DNA of 64,000 nucleotides from Cladorrhinum sp. PSN259 (Eukaryota; Ascomycota; Sordariomycetes; Sordariales; Podosporaceae): NCBI GenBank assembly GCA_033725935.1, contig MU867060.1:1-64000 (forward strand), read 5' to 3'. Below the pieces are notes generated by a model. It was not told the DNA's origin, ran no database searches, and saw only the letters and a program-made list of their open reading frames with translations. The stretch's first letter is position 1; each line of letters opens with the position of its first letter. Both the position numbers and the translations under genes were made by a program. This document shows positions 24,073-35,043 of this stretch, piece by piece.

Positions 24073-24776
24073 GCAGCTGATGGGTATCATCCCACCACCT
24101 TGTGCGGATAACATTGTATGTTTCCCAGCAGTGCTTCGCTTCCTCCTTCCAAGGTTTTTGATAACACGTCATTTACACGCAAGTCAAAACTAGATAAATT
24201 GAGTGATTGAATTGACTACGTTACTGGCCAAGTTGACAATTGAAAAGCAAAATAGTGAAAACGCCCATTGTTATGACACCCGTTTCAAAATAAAATCCCA
24301 TATAGGAAAAAATAGTAACGACGCTGGACGCAATAAAGAAAGAGCAAAAAACAAGATCATAAGGAGGCTTAAGTCGAGATTGATAGTGAGATAAAGGTGA
24401 TAAAATAAACAAATTAAACCCAGCAAACAAAAGAAAAAGAACTCAGTAAAAAACCGGAAGTTGGAAAAAATGCCAAACGGGATATCTCTTATGTTATGAT
24501 GATTGGGATTTGAACTCTTCGTTTTCCCTTTCCCTTTCCCTCCTCCTTCGCCCGAAATATAAAAGAAGACTGATACTAAGCCAAGTCCTCAAGACTTTCC
24601 TTTCCCAGCTTTCCCACAAAAAAAAAAAGCTCATAAGAATATGGTCGTTACTAAAACAGCTAACAAAAAAAACGCTTCACTTGCCCTCTCTTTCATACAA
24701 TACTTTTCTATTCCAAGAAAATTCATCTCTCTTTTCATCCTCCGTATTTGCCCCTACAAAATGAACAAATAACTTC

Positions 24777-26030
24777 TTAGTCAATCGTCATCCGACTAGG
24801 CAGCGCAGGCTTCTGATCGTTCAGCTGATACGAGTTTGCGTCCTCCTTCTCCGGGTCGATCAGTCTCGGCCTCAGCAAATGAGCCTTTAGCCCTGCCCCA
24901 AAGTTGCTCATGCAGACAAAAGCATTGATAATCGTCAAGATGATCAAAATAATTGTCATGACAGCAAACGCCGTCAGCGACCGCCGCACAGCGAAATAAT
25001 CCTGGGCGTGTCCGGTCTGGTAGATGCGCACGAGCTTGAAGAAAAAGTATGCGAGAGCGCCAAAGTCGAGTAGTATGATAAAACACACGCCGATTTTATT
25101 CTCGCGCTGAGTGAAAAATGCGGCACACAGCAGGATGGCGATCGTGATGGGAATGGCAGCGACGTGCAGACCCAGTTCAAAGTTTTTTAGGTTGTTGACT
25201 ACGACGATGAATTGGATCGTGAAACCAAGGAAGAAGAAGAAATCAAATTTGAGGAGGGCAATGTAAACCTATGAGGTATGTTAGCGGCCAAAGTGCGTCG
25301 TCGCGATCACACGGTTATGGACCTACCTGGTAGTGAAGGAAGCGCTTCTTCATGCGATAATCGGCGCCGATTTGCTTCAGAATATCCCACGCAAACTCGC
25401 GGTAAAGCTGATAAGCAATACCGGTCATCACGAGCGTCACGACGCCAACGATGGCAGGCACGGCTATGAGGAACGGCTTGGACCTCTGCCAGATATCACC
25501 GTGGTTTGGGTCATTCTTGACAACTTTCGCATCTTCCAAAACCTTCAAAGACACACGAATCTGCTCGATCTGAAGTATGGTGTAAATGAAAAGAGCAAGA
25601 TTGGCGAGGCAGAGACCGATAATCTGAATCGTGTTCTTTCGTCGAAGTGCGTCCCAGGCCAGAACCAGGACGTATAGAAAACCGAAAATGAATAGGGCCA
25701 GGAAAGTTGGGATCGTCTTGTATTGCGATCTAAGCTTCTTAATGTCGTCCGCATTTCTGTTCGGCTTCTCTACAAGCTGACTTTGCTGTAGTTCCAAGCT
25801 GAACTGGAAGCGAGCAAATATATATCTGAAAAGAGACAACGATGATAGTCAGCCAAGAAATGCCACTCAGATTGTAATTCGACAATCCACACTTACGACT
25901 CAAATCCTACACAAATGACGGCTTGCAGGACGACTACAAAAAAGAAGGCTTTCGCCCATTTGTTTGACAGGAACTCGGACGAGAACAATCGGGGCTTGAC
26001 GCCCCGTGAGGCGGGACCCATGGCATCCAT
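24777..26030 (-). CDS. UPF0658 Golgi-apparatus membrane protein
   Basis: Three exons: 26030-25897, 25825-25327 and 25268-24777, with introns of 71 and 58 bp (GTAAGT and GTAGGT donors). The product is 374 aa. Eight hydrophobic segments are visible, starting with WAKAFFFVVVLQAVICVGF. Between the first and second lies a polar stretch with QLVEKPNRNADDIKKL. Sequence and layout fit the fungal UPF0658 family, whose S. pombe member was located to the Golgi. The biochemical function is not known. The cytosolic tail ends acidic and polar (DPEKEDANSYQLNDQKP). The start chosen is the first ATG of MDAMGPASRGVK; the upstream frame has no ATG. Confidence 0.85.
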
Positions 26031-27579
26031 CCTGCTGTCTCGAAACCCGCTGTTTGCCCCGTCAAAACTTGAGATAACCTGGGAGCCCGAGCCGGTCAAA
26101 TAGGACCGGCGAATTTCTCGTTGAGACGCCAGGACGGGCGGTTTTGTCGGATTGTGTGTTTTTTTGTATTTTCTGTTCAGATTACCGTCGACCAGCGAGT
26201 TGGGTTTGTATTATAGTTTGTTGGGTTGTCGAACGAAGGAAGGTCGGTCGCAAATGAGGGCCGTCAAGGGAAGGCGACGCCTCGTAGAGGGTGAAGAGCG
26301 AGGTTGCAGCGACCGGGAGATGGGGACCTGCGGGGATGATAGGCGGAGCGGCGCTTGGAATTCTTTCCCCAGAGGGCACTCTGAAACACGTCGAGGTGCG
26401 AAGGTGTTCGAACGTGGATCAGGACTTGGGTTCCAGGAAACACTTCCAAAGGCACTCGGAGGAATGGATTGTGGTTTGTCGCGGCACAGTGTGATTCGGG
26501 GTGTTTCTAAGTTTTGATGAATGTTGATAGCAAGTGTTGACGAGCGAGCGGACGCTGAGGTTGTCTCTGAGGTGTCGTCGAGAAAAGCGAAAAGGAAACC
26601 GAGGCAGATCGAAAGACAAATTGCTTCTAGGAAAAACGAGTCGAAAAATAGCGAGGGAGATTTTGAAATAAGGCTGGATAGGTTGTTGCAGAGAAGGGAA
26701 AAATTGGTATTTTAGAAACAACCGAATAAGAAGAGAGAGGGAACCTAGGGGCCCAGGACGCGGGATGCTCTGCTGAGTTGCAGCAACAAGTTGGGGCTGG
26801 GCGGCGGGCAGGATTGCGGTTTGCAGGTGACAAACGGGCGATGGGGTGCGCAGGGGAGTAGAGACAGGGACAGGCTCCGGCAGCGAGTGTATCCAAACTC
26901 CAAACAGGGGCTAGCTTGGTCCATCAGCCTCCCGCCAATGCGCGAGGTTGATCGTGGGAAAAGAGGCTGTGCATTCAAAGGTCTCATAGGTATGTTTGTG
27001 GATATGTTTTTTATAGATCTCGATTTTGTAGTTTATACTCGAACTATTTACATGAATCTCCGGGACATTTCTTTTAGCTTTGTTGTCTCTAACTTTTCTC
27101 AAATGTCGGGCTCTCTTAAGTCGGACCCATCTTTAAATTGAAGGCCCACGGCCTGTCGCAACGGGCTGGGGAGGATCCAACCACACACGCGAGACCCCAG
27201 GTCCCGTTCACAGAAAGGGACCAGAACCTGAAAACCTCTGCGGGTCTCCTTTGTCCACCCCCTGTCTCTCCCGCACGTCAAGTGTGCCCAAATCCGACTG
27301 TGGCTTCTTCAAAAGCTGCAAAGTTCTGCAAAGTCCTACCAATTGCAATCACCACAATTCCAGCCGCAGAGGTCAACTGTTCATGATCCATTGAGTTTAT
27401 CGATCGCTAGCTCTGCCCTGGTGCCAACCCTTTGTTTTTTTTGGGGTTTTTTCCCTTTCGCACAGAATGCCAACCGGCGGCAGACGGATCCAGTCATGTT
27501 GTATCTGCGTCTCACAACCTGCAAGCTGCTGCAGCAAACACGGGGCTGAACAAGAAATTTGGTCTGACGGTCATCATCT

Positions 27580-27612
27580 TCAACAACAACAACAACAACA
27601 ACAACAGCAGCA
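27580..27612. repeat. Short CAA/CAG microsatellite
   Basis: About eight CAA units, then CAGCAGCAACAACC, in non-coding sequence. It resembles the tract at the left edge of the window. Confidence 0.85.
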
Positions 27613-28200
27613 ACAACCAACAGCTTTCAAAAAGAATAATGATTCCCAAAGTGCTAGTGAGACACCTGCAAGGATCTCGGTCTTTGGATTGTTGCCATGT
27701 GTACGTAGGATGGAACCCCAGGTCCAGACGGAGACCCTTCGAAGCAAAGCATCGCCTTCGAAATTCTGGAGCACACGTTGCCAAGCCGCTTGCCAAGCAC
27801 CCCAAGATGTGGGTCCTTGTCTGTGTTCGGGGTTTAACTTGGCGATCCCCCTCGGGAAAAGGAATGCCTGACAGGGAGACTTGCGCTGAGCCACAACCTC
27901 TTCCCAGATTCTCATGATCATGAAAATATGGAACGGTGACGGCAATGCTTGAGGCTCCAACTAGGGTACTATGATGTTACATTTACCGTCTAAATTACGC
28001 CCTCCCAACTCATATCCATATCACCACGCAAGACAAGAATTGTGCGGACTTCCCGGGCCGGGACCAGGTCATCATCATCAGCAAACACCACCAACAACAC
28101 CCAGCTCGGAACATCCCGCAGGACCAAAAAAGAAAACCCGACCTGACCAACTCGACCAAACCATAACCACCAGCCTCGAATACGGACTTCCAGGTAAGCC

Positions 28201-28224
28201 GGTCAAATGGTCAAATGGTCAAAT
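28201..28224. repeat. Three tandem GGTCAAAT units
   Basis: An 8-bp unit is repeated exactly three times in non-coding sequence. It may be slippage or a small array of binding sites. No factor is named with confidence. Confidence 0.85.
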
Positions 28225-29250
28225 TCCCATCGCCATCTCTTTCTTTTCATCCCTTTCTCCGCGCCGGCCATCATCCTATGGCCAGATCGACATACCGGGT
28301 TGCAACTGATGTTTCTCGAGGCTCTGCGCTGACCAGTAAAACCGTACAAGCTGCATGGCCATCTCCAACCGATGTAGACTTGATTGAGGCTATGCTTACC
28401 ATCCCACCAGGCAATGCTGCCACTGCCGTCTAACCGTCAAGCCACCCCCATACCATACCATTGCATACAGATTTATGGATGCAACCTTTACCCAATGGCC
28501 CAAATATGCATAAGAATGCCTTTGGCTTAGTGTATATGTGAGACGTGAAAGTAATTACACAAAGACTGCCGGTCCCTTTGTCTCTGACTACGTCCCATTA
28601 TCTCTCATTCGCCAGTTCTTAGAGTGTAAGGCTGAATCACAAGACATATTTCCCTTTTTTGTATATTTCCCAAGGGTTGTCTAATCTATTCCGCATTGCC
28701 CTGCAATGCTGTCTCGGGCACAGAGGAAGTAGGAGAAAGCAACACAAAGCAACGCCTGCCTTTATTGCAGTGTTCTGGCCATATCAAAACTCCATCATTA
28801 TGCCTCGACCGAACCTCGATACGGAGAGCAAGCGGAGATCTCGCCCAACGACAGTGCTATAGAGCTGAATAGGGGCTGACAAACGAGCGAAACACACACT
28901 CACTCGCTCATCACTGACGTGAAGGAGCAAAAGTCTGGTACACAGATATCTTACCATTACCTCGGGTCTGCGTCCATCGAACTCGGCCTCAGCAATCATA
29001 CATGTATTGAAGGATAGTCGAGAATTGCAGGTCTATTTCATGACAAAATTTGTTGCTAGTCTAAAAAAAACCCCTTGTGTATCCCATCTAATCCTGTACC
29101 ATAGCGTCATAAATTCTCCCCGCAAAACAAAAGATAGTGAAAATATCCTAAGGAATCTACACAGATCTAACGGCAGCGAGCCAAACAATTCCGATAGAAC
29201 ACAAAAAAAATAAAAAAGCCAAGCAACGCTGCTCTATCCCATTGCTGTTC

Positions 29251-30960
29251 TCAAGCGCCTTCATGCTTGGAAACAGCCCATAACGCCCTCAGTAACGCCA
29301 ATCCTCCGCCTTGTGTTTCTCCCGTCCGCCCTCTCCCCCTTGAATTAGGATCTTCCCTGACACTCTCCTCAAGATCCTCCCTCTTTTCTAGACCACGTCT
29401 CCCTGCGTCATATCCATCGTATCTAAACCCCTGCTTCTCACTCGTTATCAACGTGTTATTCCGTGGCAAAACCATCGCAACCCAGTTGCGGTTATCCGTC
29501 GGAACCCCATGGTTTCGATAATCATCCTCCCCAAGATCAGGTGGCATGACACCCGGTGTATTAAGAACCATGTTCGAAGTCGTGACATCGATCAACCCAG
29601 CAGTCCACCACATCCCAAACTTTCCATGCCCATCCTTCGTCCCCAGTGCCGCTTTCACATTATGCCTCAACCACGGCACATACTCCTTACACTTACCATA
29701 ATGCCTCTCCCTTATCTTCTTAGCTTCATCTCGACCGCCCAACTTCGTTGTGGCCCGAGCAGCCAAACGCTTCAGCGACGCCGGCTCACAGAAAGTCGTG
29801 AAATGGTACATCCAGATTCCCTTAAACGTCTGAGAGTCTTGTGAACAGCCCGCCGAGATATCACAAGCCTCCTCCAGCACGCCTCCTCTCCCGAGTCCGC
29901 GCCAGGGCGGCAGGTATCCTGGCTTCAGCTTACTCAAACTATCCATCGGCTGCTGTCTTTTCAGATCCCAGCCGGTGGCTTTGATTAGATTCCGTATCAA
30001 CTGATGTCCATCATTCAGATACTTCTCCTCACCACTCTCCACATAAAGCCCCAGCTGGCCCGTGAGAATAACCCCCTGGTTGTAAGTGTACAACATGTCG
30101 TCTCTCTTATCGCACTTCGTGTTGTTGTTGCCCTCGCTTATGCCCGAGATGTGAAATCCATCCGTATATAACCCTTCATCATTCATCATGCCTGACGACT
30201 CAAGCCATTCATATCCCATCTGTGCCGCGTATAGGAACAATGGAGCCTTCGGAGGGAACGTCTCCTGCCTCAGATGAATAGTAGGATCGAATCGATCATG
30301 GCCATTTTTGAAATCCCATGGTGAAGAATTCCTGTCCCCGGGGAAATGTTGATACATGTTGATCGACGCAGCAATAAACAGCTCATTCGTTATCGCGTTC
30401 TTGTAGGGCAACAGCTTCGGGTTCCAGTTCATCCCCCCACCGCAGTACTTTTGGTCCCACCCCCTAGATGCGAGTTCCCAAAACACTCTTGCCCGGTGGG
30501 CGAACGCAGGTACCCACCCTCTCCCGTGCCATTCCCAGTCTCTGGCGCTGGCTCCTTCGTTCTGCTGGTTGATATACTGAATTGTTTCCAGCCACCCCAG
30601 AACGACCCAGAGCATGTCGTCGAAAGCCTGGTTCCTGATGGAGAAGGCGTCTTGACCAAAGTAGTATCCGATCAGTTCCTCAAAGTGTCTGGTTACGAGG
30701 TTTTGATATGAAGGCCGGGACCTAGTTGCATTGGGTGGTAGAGCTTCCATATCCTGCGCGATGGTTCGAAGGGCACCGGCAACGTACGTCCCAGTCACTG
30801 CTCTGGTCCAGTCGTTTCCTTCTGGCCAGGTGCCAAGCCAATGGGCATAATATGAGTTTTGCAAGACGGCGAGAGCCGCGAGCATCTCGTCGAACACCGG
30901 GATATCCGCCGCACTGGCGATCGACGCCGAAGCGACGACCGCCGCCCACCTAATTCTCAT
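29251..30960 (-). CDS. Secreted glycoside hydrolase family 76 (alpha-1,6-mannanase type)
   Basis: A single exon encodes 569 aa. The first 18 residues (MRIRWAAVVASASIASAA) form a signal peptide. The mature part is an all-helical GH76 domain with the adjacent aspartate pair expected to be catalytic, Asp114-Asp115 (QAFDDMLWVVLGWLE), then YCGGGMNWNP, NAITNELFIAASINMY, YTYNQGVILTGQLGLY and FKGIWMYHFT. Family members cut alpha-1,6-mannan backbones; fungal Dcw1/Dfg5 relatives instead transfer GPI-wall proteins. Unlike Dfg5/Dcw1, the C-terminus has no hydrophobic GPI-attachment tail and ends in an Arg/Gly-rich segment, so this one is probably secreted and freely soluble. Both roles remain possible. 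Several NxT/S sites suggest glycosylation. There is no intron. Confidence 0.88.
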   Translation of the reverse strand: MRIRWAAVVASASIASAADIPVFDEMLAALAVLQNSYYAHWLGTWPEGNDWTRAVTGTYVAGALRTIAQDMEALPPNATRSRPSYQNLVTRHFEELIGYYFGQDAFSIRNQAFDDMLWVVLGWLETIQYINQQNEGASARDWEWHGRGWVPAFAHRARVFWELASRGWDQKYCGGGMNWNPKLLPYKNAITNELFIAASINMYQHFPGDRNSSPWDFKNGHDRFDPTIHLRQETFPPKAPLFLYAAQMGYEWLESSGMMNDEGLYTDGFHISGISEGNNNTKCDKRDDMLYTYNQGVILTGQLGLYVESGEEKYLNDGHQLIRNLIKATGWDLKRQQPMDSLSKLKPGYLPPWRGLGRGGVLEEACDISAGCSQDSQTFKGIWMYHFTTFCEPASLKRLAARATTKLGGRDEAKKIRERHYGKCKEYVPWLRHNVKAALGTKDGHGKFGMWWTAGLIDVTTSNMVLNTPGVMPPDLGEDDYRNHGVPTDNRNWVAMVLPRNNTLITSEKQGFRYDGYDAGRRGLEKREDLEESVREDPNSRGRGRTGETQGGGLALLRALWAVSKHEGA

Positions 30961-32449
30961 AATGGATGCCAGACAGTGAAGGTTGTGGTCTGGGAAATTT
31001 GTTGAAAGAATGCCTTGTTGAGACAGGAGAAAGTGATTTGATGTCTGTTACGCGGAGAAAAGGTTCGTTCAAGTTGGTCGGAAGAATAATCTGCGGGTGT
31101 CAGCTTCCGAGGTTGTGTGAGTTGTGCCTGGCAGATGCGCCACCAACCCTGTGGCTGCTACGGTACACTCCGGGAACCTTTGGTTATACTTCTAAGCATG
31201 CGTTTTTGAAGATGAAGGGGAATATCTGAGATACCTTTAGATAGGCATTCCTGAGTGTTGGAAATTCCCCGTCATCGAACGTTCCATGCGGGCTTTGCAT
31301 GTACCTATTGCATATAGGTGTCGTCTTGAAAAATGAGAGCACAGGTATATTAAACAGGAAGATGCCGTAGAATGAAAGGGTCGGAGATCCAAGGAAAGGC
31401 CTCGGGGCCTGAAGAAAAAGAGCACGAAAGCTCGAATTATCTTACTTGTATCCGTAGACCTGTCCAGTATCATTCGACCCCCCCATGTACAAGTGATTCC
31501 TTCAACCGCGTACAATCGAATGCTTAAACGTTTGTTAGCGCGGTACACGCCATACTTCCTGAGAACGAAGTTGCAGGGTAGGCTACATGCCTGATTTACA
31601 CTTTCCTATGCCTAATTCCACTTGTTTGTATGCCTGTTCAGCTTCTGTTAATGCATTCCCTAACTCCTTTCTTTGCGTACTGGATATCCCGACCTGTATA
31701 GTTAATTCCTTACGGTACCATCTTCCAACTTGCGATTCTAACAACCTTGCGGTTTTAGTTTTAATTGCATTTTTAGAATGGCTTTCATACTTTATTTTTG
31801 TCGTTGCTTTTGTGGAGCATGTACCGAGCTAACAAACATTTAAGCATTCAATTGCACCTGCCCAGGCCAGCAGACAAAGAACTGAAACAAGGAACTTTCC
31901 AGCCACTGGGCTGTTGTGACTGTTGACGATGCGGGCTGACGGCGGGAACATGCAGCAGAGCAGCCCCACCATCCCACCATGCCCTGGTGGCGGGGGAGGG
32001 GTTGTTGCATCATAGGCCTGGCTGACTCCTCGGACGTCACAACTCCAATGTCTACTTACTGGCACATGTCGGGCCCTGTATCAGGAGTTAATGATCACGT
32101 CAAGTGCCGGCGACAGGGTCTTGAGTTGTCTACGAAATATGATCAGGCTTGCTTGTGATAGTGTCTGAGCTCAAAATCGAGCCTCCATCATAAAAGTTCA
32201 CATTAAACAAAATTCTCAAACCGCAACTGCAGTCCTTTCGCCTAGGTAAACGAAGCCAAAAACGCCTATACGGAGGAGCGTATATGTGCTCAACTGCGTC
32301 CCATAAACGCCAGTATTTTCGTCCTTAAGCCGTTGAAGGTGTCTGTCCCAGAGCAAAATCACGCTTCCCTCCCACGTTAGGTCCCAATAATACAAGAATG
32401 CTGAAATAATGAATGCCGCCAATAACCAAAACGAATACCATCAACAGGC
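30961..32449. other. Intergenic region between GH76 and adenylate kinase genes
   Basis: It contains the GH76 promoter and the adenylate kinase 3' flank. Positions 31580-31830 are A/T-rich and gene-free. Short open frames lack family resemblance. Nothing else is seen. Confidence 0.55.
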
Positions 32450-33351
32450 CTACGCAACAAACCGCCTCTCAAACTCCTTGAATAGCTTGGGGGTGATCTC
32501 GTCGCTGCTCATCCCATCAACCTGCCACAACACCCCCTGCTTCGCATAGTGTTCCAGCAATGGCTCGCTCGTCTCCTGAAACTTATTCCACCTCGCTCGG
32601 TACACCTCCTCATCGTCATCAGCCCTGCGGACTAACGGCTCCCCAGTCACATCATCGATACCCTGAACTTTGGGCTTGTTGTATGTAGTGTTGTAAACTC
32701 TTCCCGAAGGCTCATGGACCCAGCGTCCCGATATCCTTTCCATGATGACCTCGAGCGGCGTTTTGAGGGAGACAACTAGGTTGATGGGAATTATTTCATC
32801 GAGGCGATCGGCCTGCGCCGCTGTGCGCGGAAACCCGTCGAGGAGAAACGAAGCTGAGGGGTCATCAGAGGGTCGCCCGTATCCGCGAGTGTGTGCGGGC
32901 GAGGAAAGGAAGGCCGCGATATCAGGATCCTCTTGTCCTTGAAAGGCGTGAGATTCGACGGCGGCGGCGCAGGCGAGAGTCATGACGTTCCCAGCGGGGT
33001 GTGCGGATTGGAGCCAACCCCGCTGGTTCAGCTCGTTGTTGATCAGCCGAAGGATAAGATCATCAGACACCAGACCACCAGATTTCATAGTGCTCTCGAC
33101 TTTGATGCCTGTAATTGTGGGAAGAAAAAGTCAGTAACACGGCATACGCACACAGTTTTGCACACTCTATGGAATGGTGGGGGGTTTTGCGCACCGAGTG
33201 GTGTCCGGTGCTTGACATTGTGTCTGAGCAAGTCCCCGGAGCTGATGGACGAGAGCTGGGGAAACCGCCTCAGAAGCCGCTCCGATTGCGTGCCCTTCCC
33301 TACTCCTGGCGCTCCAACAAGAATCACACGAGCGGCTTTGCGGAAGCGCAT
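32450..33351 (-). CDS. adk2: Adenylate kinase, mitochondrial GTP:AMP phosphotransferase type
   Basis: Exon 1 is 33351-33195 and exon 2 is 33108-32450, with an 86-bp intron (GTGCGC to TTACAG). The product is 271 aa. The P-loop GAPGVGKGT is at residues 13-21, followed by SSGDLLRHNV and TPLGIKVESTM of the AMP-binding region. DGFPRTAAQADRL leads to the LID segment (GRWVHEPSGRVYN, then VTGEPLVRRADD). This LID, with no Cys4 zinc site, is of the long type found in mitochondrial matrix AK3/Adk2 enzymes, which phosphorylate AMP using GTP. The N-terminus (MRFRKAARVILV) is too short for a classical cleaved presequence, as in yeast Adk2, which enters the matrix uncleaved. Between residues of about 86 and 125 there is an extra loop, Ala/His-rich, not in the yeast protein as I recall it. 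Confidence 0.9.
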
Positions 33352-33380
33352 AGTTCGGCGGGCGAGCAGAGAGGAGGGCG

Positions 33381-33400
33381 CGAGCGAGCGAGCGAGCGAG
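33381..33400. repeat. (CGAG)5 repeat
   Basis: Five tandem CGAG units lie 30 bp upstream of the adk2 start codon, in its probable leader. Confidence 0.9.
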
Positions 33401-34455
33401 CAGGGAGTGCAGGCAGGTAGGGACAGAGAGGAACGAGCGGAAACGAATTTAGGGGATTGCGAGGATCCTCCGCGATACGGCCGAGGGTCGGTTTTGTACT
33501 AACAATCACCCACTCACTGGATGCGAATGAGTGTCACTGCAGGTGCGGGGAACACAGAGTGATCGGGACGTAATCGAGACGCAACCGAGGACCGAAAACG
33601 TGGATACAACCTGGTCCAGTTAGGGTAGGCTACAGAAGCTGCAATGCTTGTTCAGTCTTGGCAACGGGCAAGACAAGCAGTGGCAAGTGTTGAAGAAGAA
33701 TGAAATTCCAACAATTCGTATGGAAAAGTCGATGACAGCCTCATTGGCACTTATAGCTTTCCCTAACTGGAGATAAACTCGTGGCGTTAATTGTCAATTG
33801 GGGCCAGCCGGACTTTTGCCTGTTAAACCCCGAAAGGTTTGGCGGATTTCCGGCTGCTGTTGTGTTGTTCTGGGCATCCCATCGGAATTTCCAGTCATAT
33901 GTAAATTTTGTTGAGATGCAGGAACCAAAAGGCCCGACATCGCAGTTTCGATGGCAGTCTGGGGTCCCCAGGAAATCGCCGCTCTTCGGGGTCCGTATTA
34001 TTTTCGGATCTGATAAGATCTTACTTCAACAGACAGGGCATGTGGGGGTGGCACAAAAACGGCCATACAGAACAAAAGAAGCTTTGAGACGGCATGTCCT
34101 TTGTTGGCATCTCGAAACCCTCGATCCCAAAGTTTATGCCCAAAGTAAAACAATAGCCCTTACAAATAGTGTAACTCAAAAGGACGTATTCCAGAATTGT
34201 TATTGGCCCATAGGACAGAAAGTCGAGTCCATCAAATGCTGGTGCACGCGAAACAGCTGTCAATGCAACATGAAACTTTCACGTGGTATCCCTTCAACGA
34301 CTGAGATGGATCTTGATACAGTGGACATGCAGCAGCGTCCTTGACCTGACACTGTTTGCATGCGTTGGCTTTCATCAAGAGGGTCCAGGTTGTCATCAGG
34401 CAGCAAAAGAAACCAGGTGTTCACGTCTGAAAAGGGGCATTACTCATTGCCCAAG

Positions 34456-34465
34456 GTCACGTGAC
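34456..34465. promoter_or_regulatory. Palindromic E-box GTCACGTGAC
   Basis: A 10-bp perfect palindrome with a CACGTG core, 579 bp before the mdm38 start. In fungi such sites are bound by bHLH factors (Cbf1 type, with extended GTCACGTG; the Pho4/NUC-1 type is also possible). Function here is inferred from the motif only. Confidence 0.5.
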
Positions 34466-35043
34466 GACGGTCGCGACCGCCCTGAATCGCCATTCGCCAA
34501 GATGAGCTGGACAGACTGGGGCGACCAATGGAACCATGGCACGCAGGCGGAAAACGCTTGATTTTGATGTCACCGTGCCCCTTTGGAAAAGCGGCGTTTT
34601 AACCAACTTTCTCACCCAACAACCGTCCATCACCGACTCTTCAAACTACAATCAATCCCCGCCATCCCCATACCTGTCTCGACTTCAATTACGGATATAG
34701 TCTTAGTTCATACCGACTTGGAAACTTGCACCCGGGTGACCGCTCTTTATTCCATCGATTCCGAATTCGCCAGGTTGCTGCACTCCTTGCAAAGAACACT
34801 CCTTGTCTGAATTCGGCAATTTCAAATCTGCATTCTGTCTGCTTGCTGCCAATTTAAGTATTGGTGTGCAACAAACATCTCGGCTTCAAACTTTCGAACG
34901 CATCGGCGAAGTCCTACCGACCCTCCCCATATCCACACCGACCCATTATTCGTTTGCAGCAGATAGTGAGATAGCAACGTCTTTTCTCTGGACCTCAACG
35001 TTACGCACACCCGTCCTCTCTCAACGCTAGAGAAACCGCTGTT

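Larger units (their letters stand above)
22492..24776. other. Region between rmd5 and the UPF0658 gene
   Basis: Apart from the possible small gene at 22567-23169, I see low-complexity DNA only: a pyrimidine tract of CCTTTTTTT units (about 23555-23632), a guanine-rich block (24012-24072) and A/T-rich sequence from 24180 on, which probably includes the 3' untranslated region of the UPF0658 gene. Confidence 0.55.
26031..29250. other. 3.2 kb intergenic region with short repeats
   Basis: This holds the promoter of the UPF0658 gene and the 3' flank of the GH76 gene. There is a CAA-rich stretch (about 27580-27608) and a perfect triple GGTCAAAT at 28201-28224. Open frames are short; one 51-codon ATG frame at 28278-28433 has no family resemblance. 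No RNA gene is recognised. Confidence 0.55.
33352..35043. promoter_or_regulatory. Divergent promoter region of adk2 and mdm38
   Basis: 1.7 kb between two genes for mitochondrial proteins. A CGAG tetramer array (33381-33400) lies in the probable adk2 leader. A palindromic GTCACGTGAC element lies at 34456-34465. Open frames in the rest have no family resemblance. Confidence 0.5.

Noticed and set aside
28278..28433. 51-codon ATG frame in the region before the GH76 gene
   Set aside because: Too short, no resemblance, no splice-linked partner exon; kept only as non-coding sequence.
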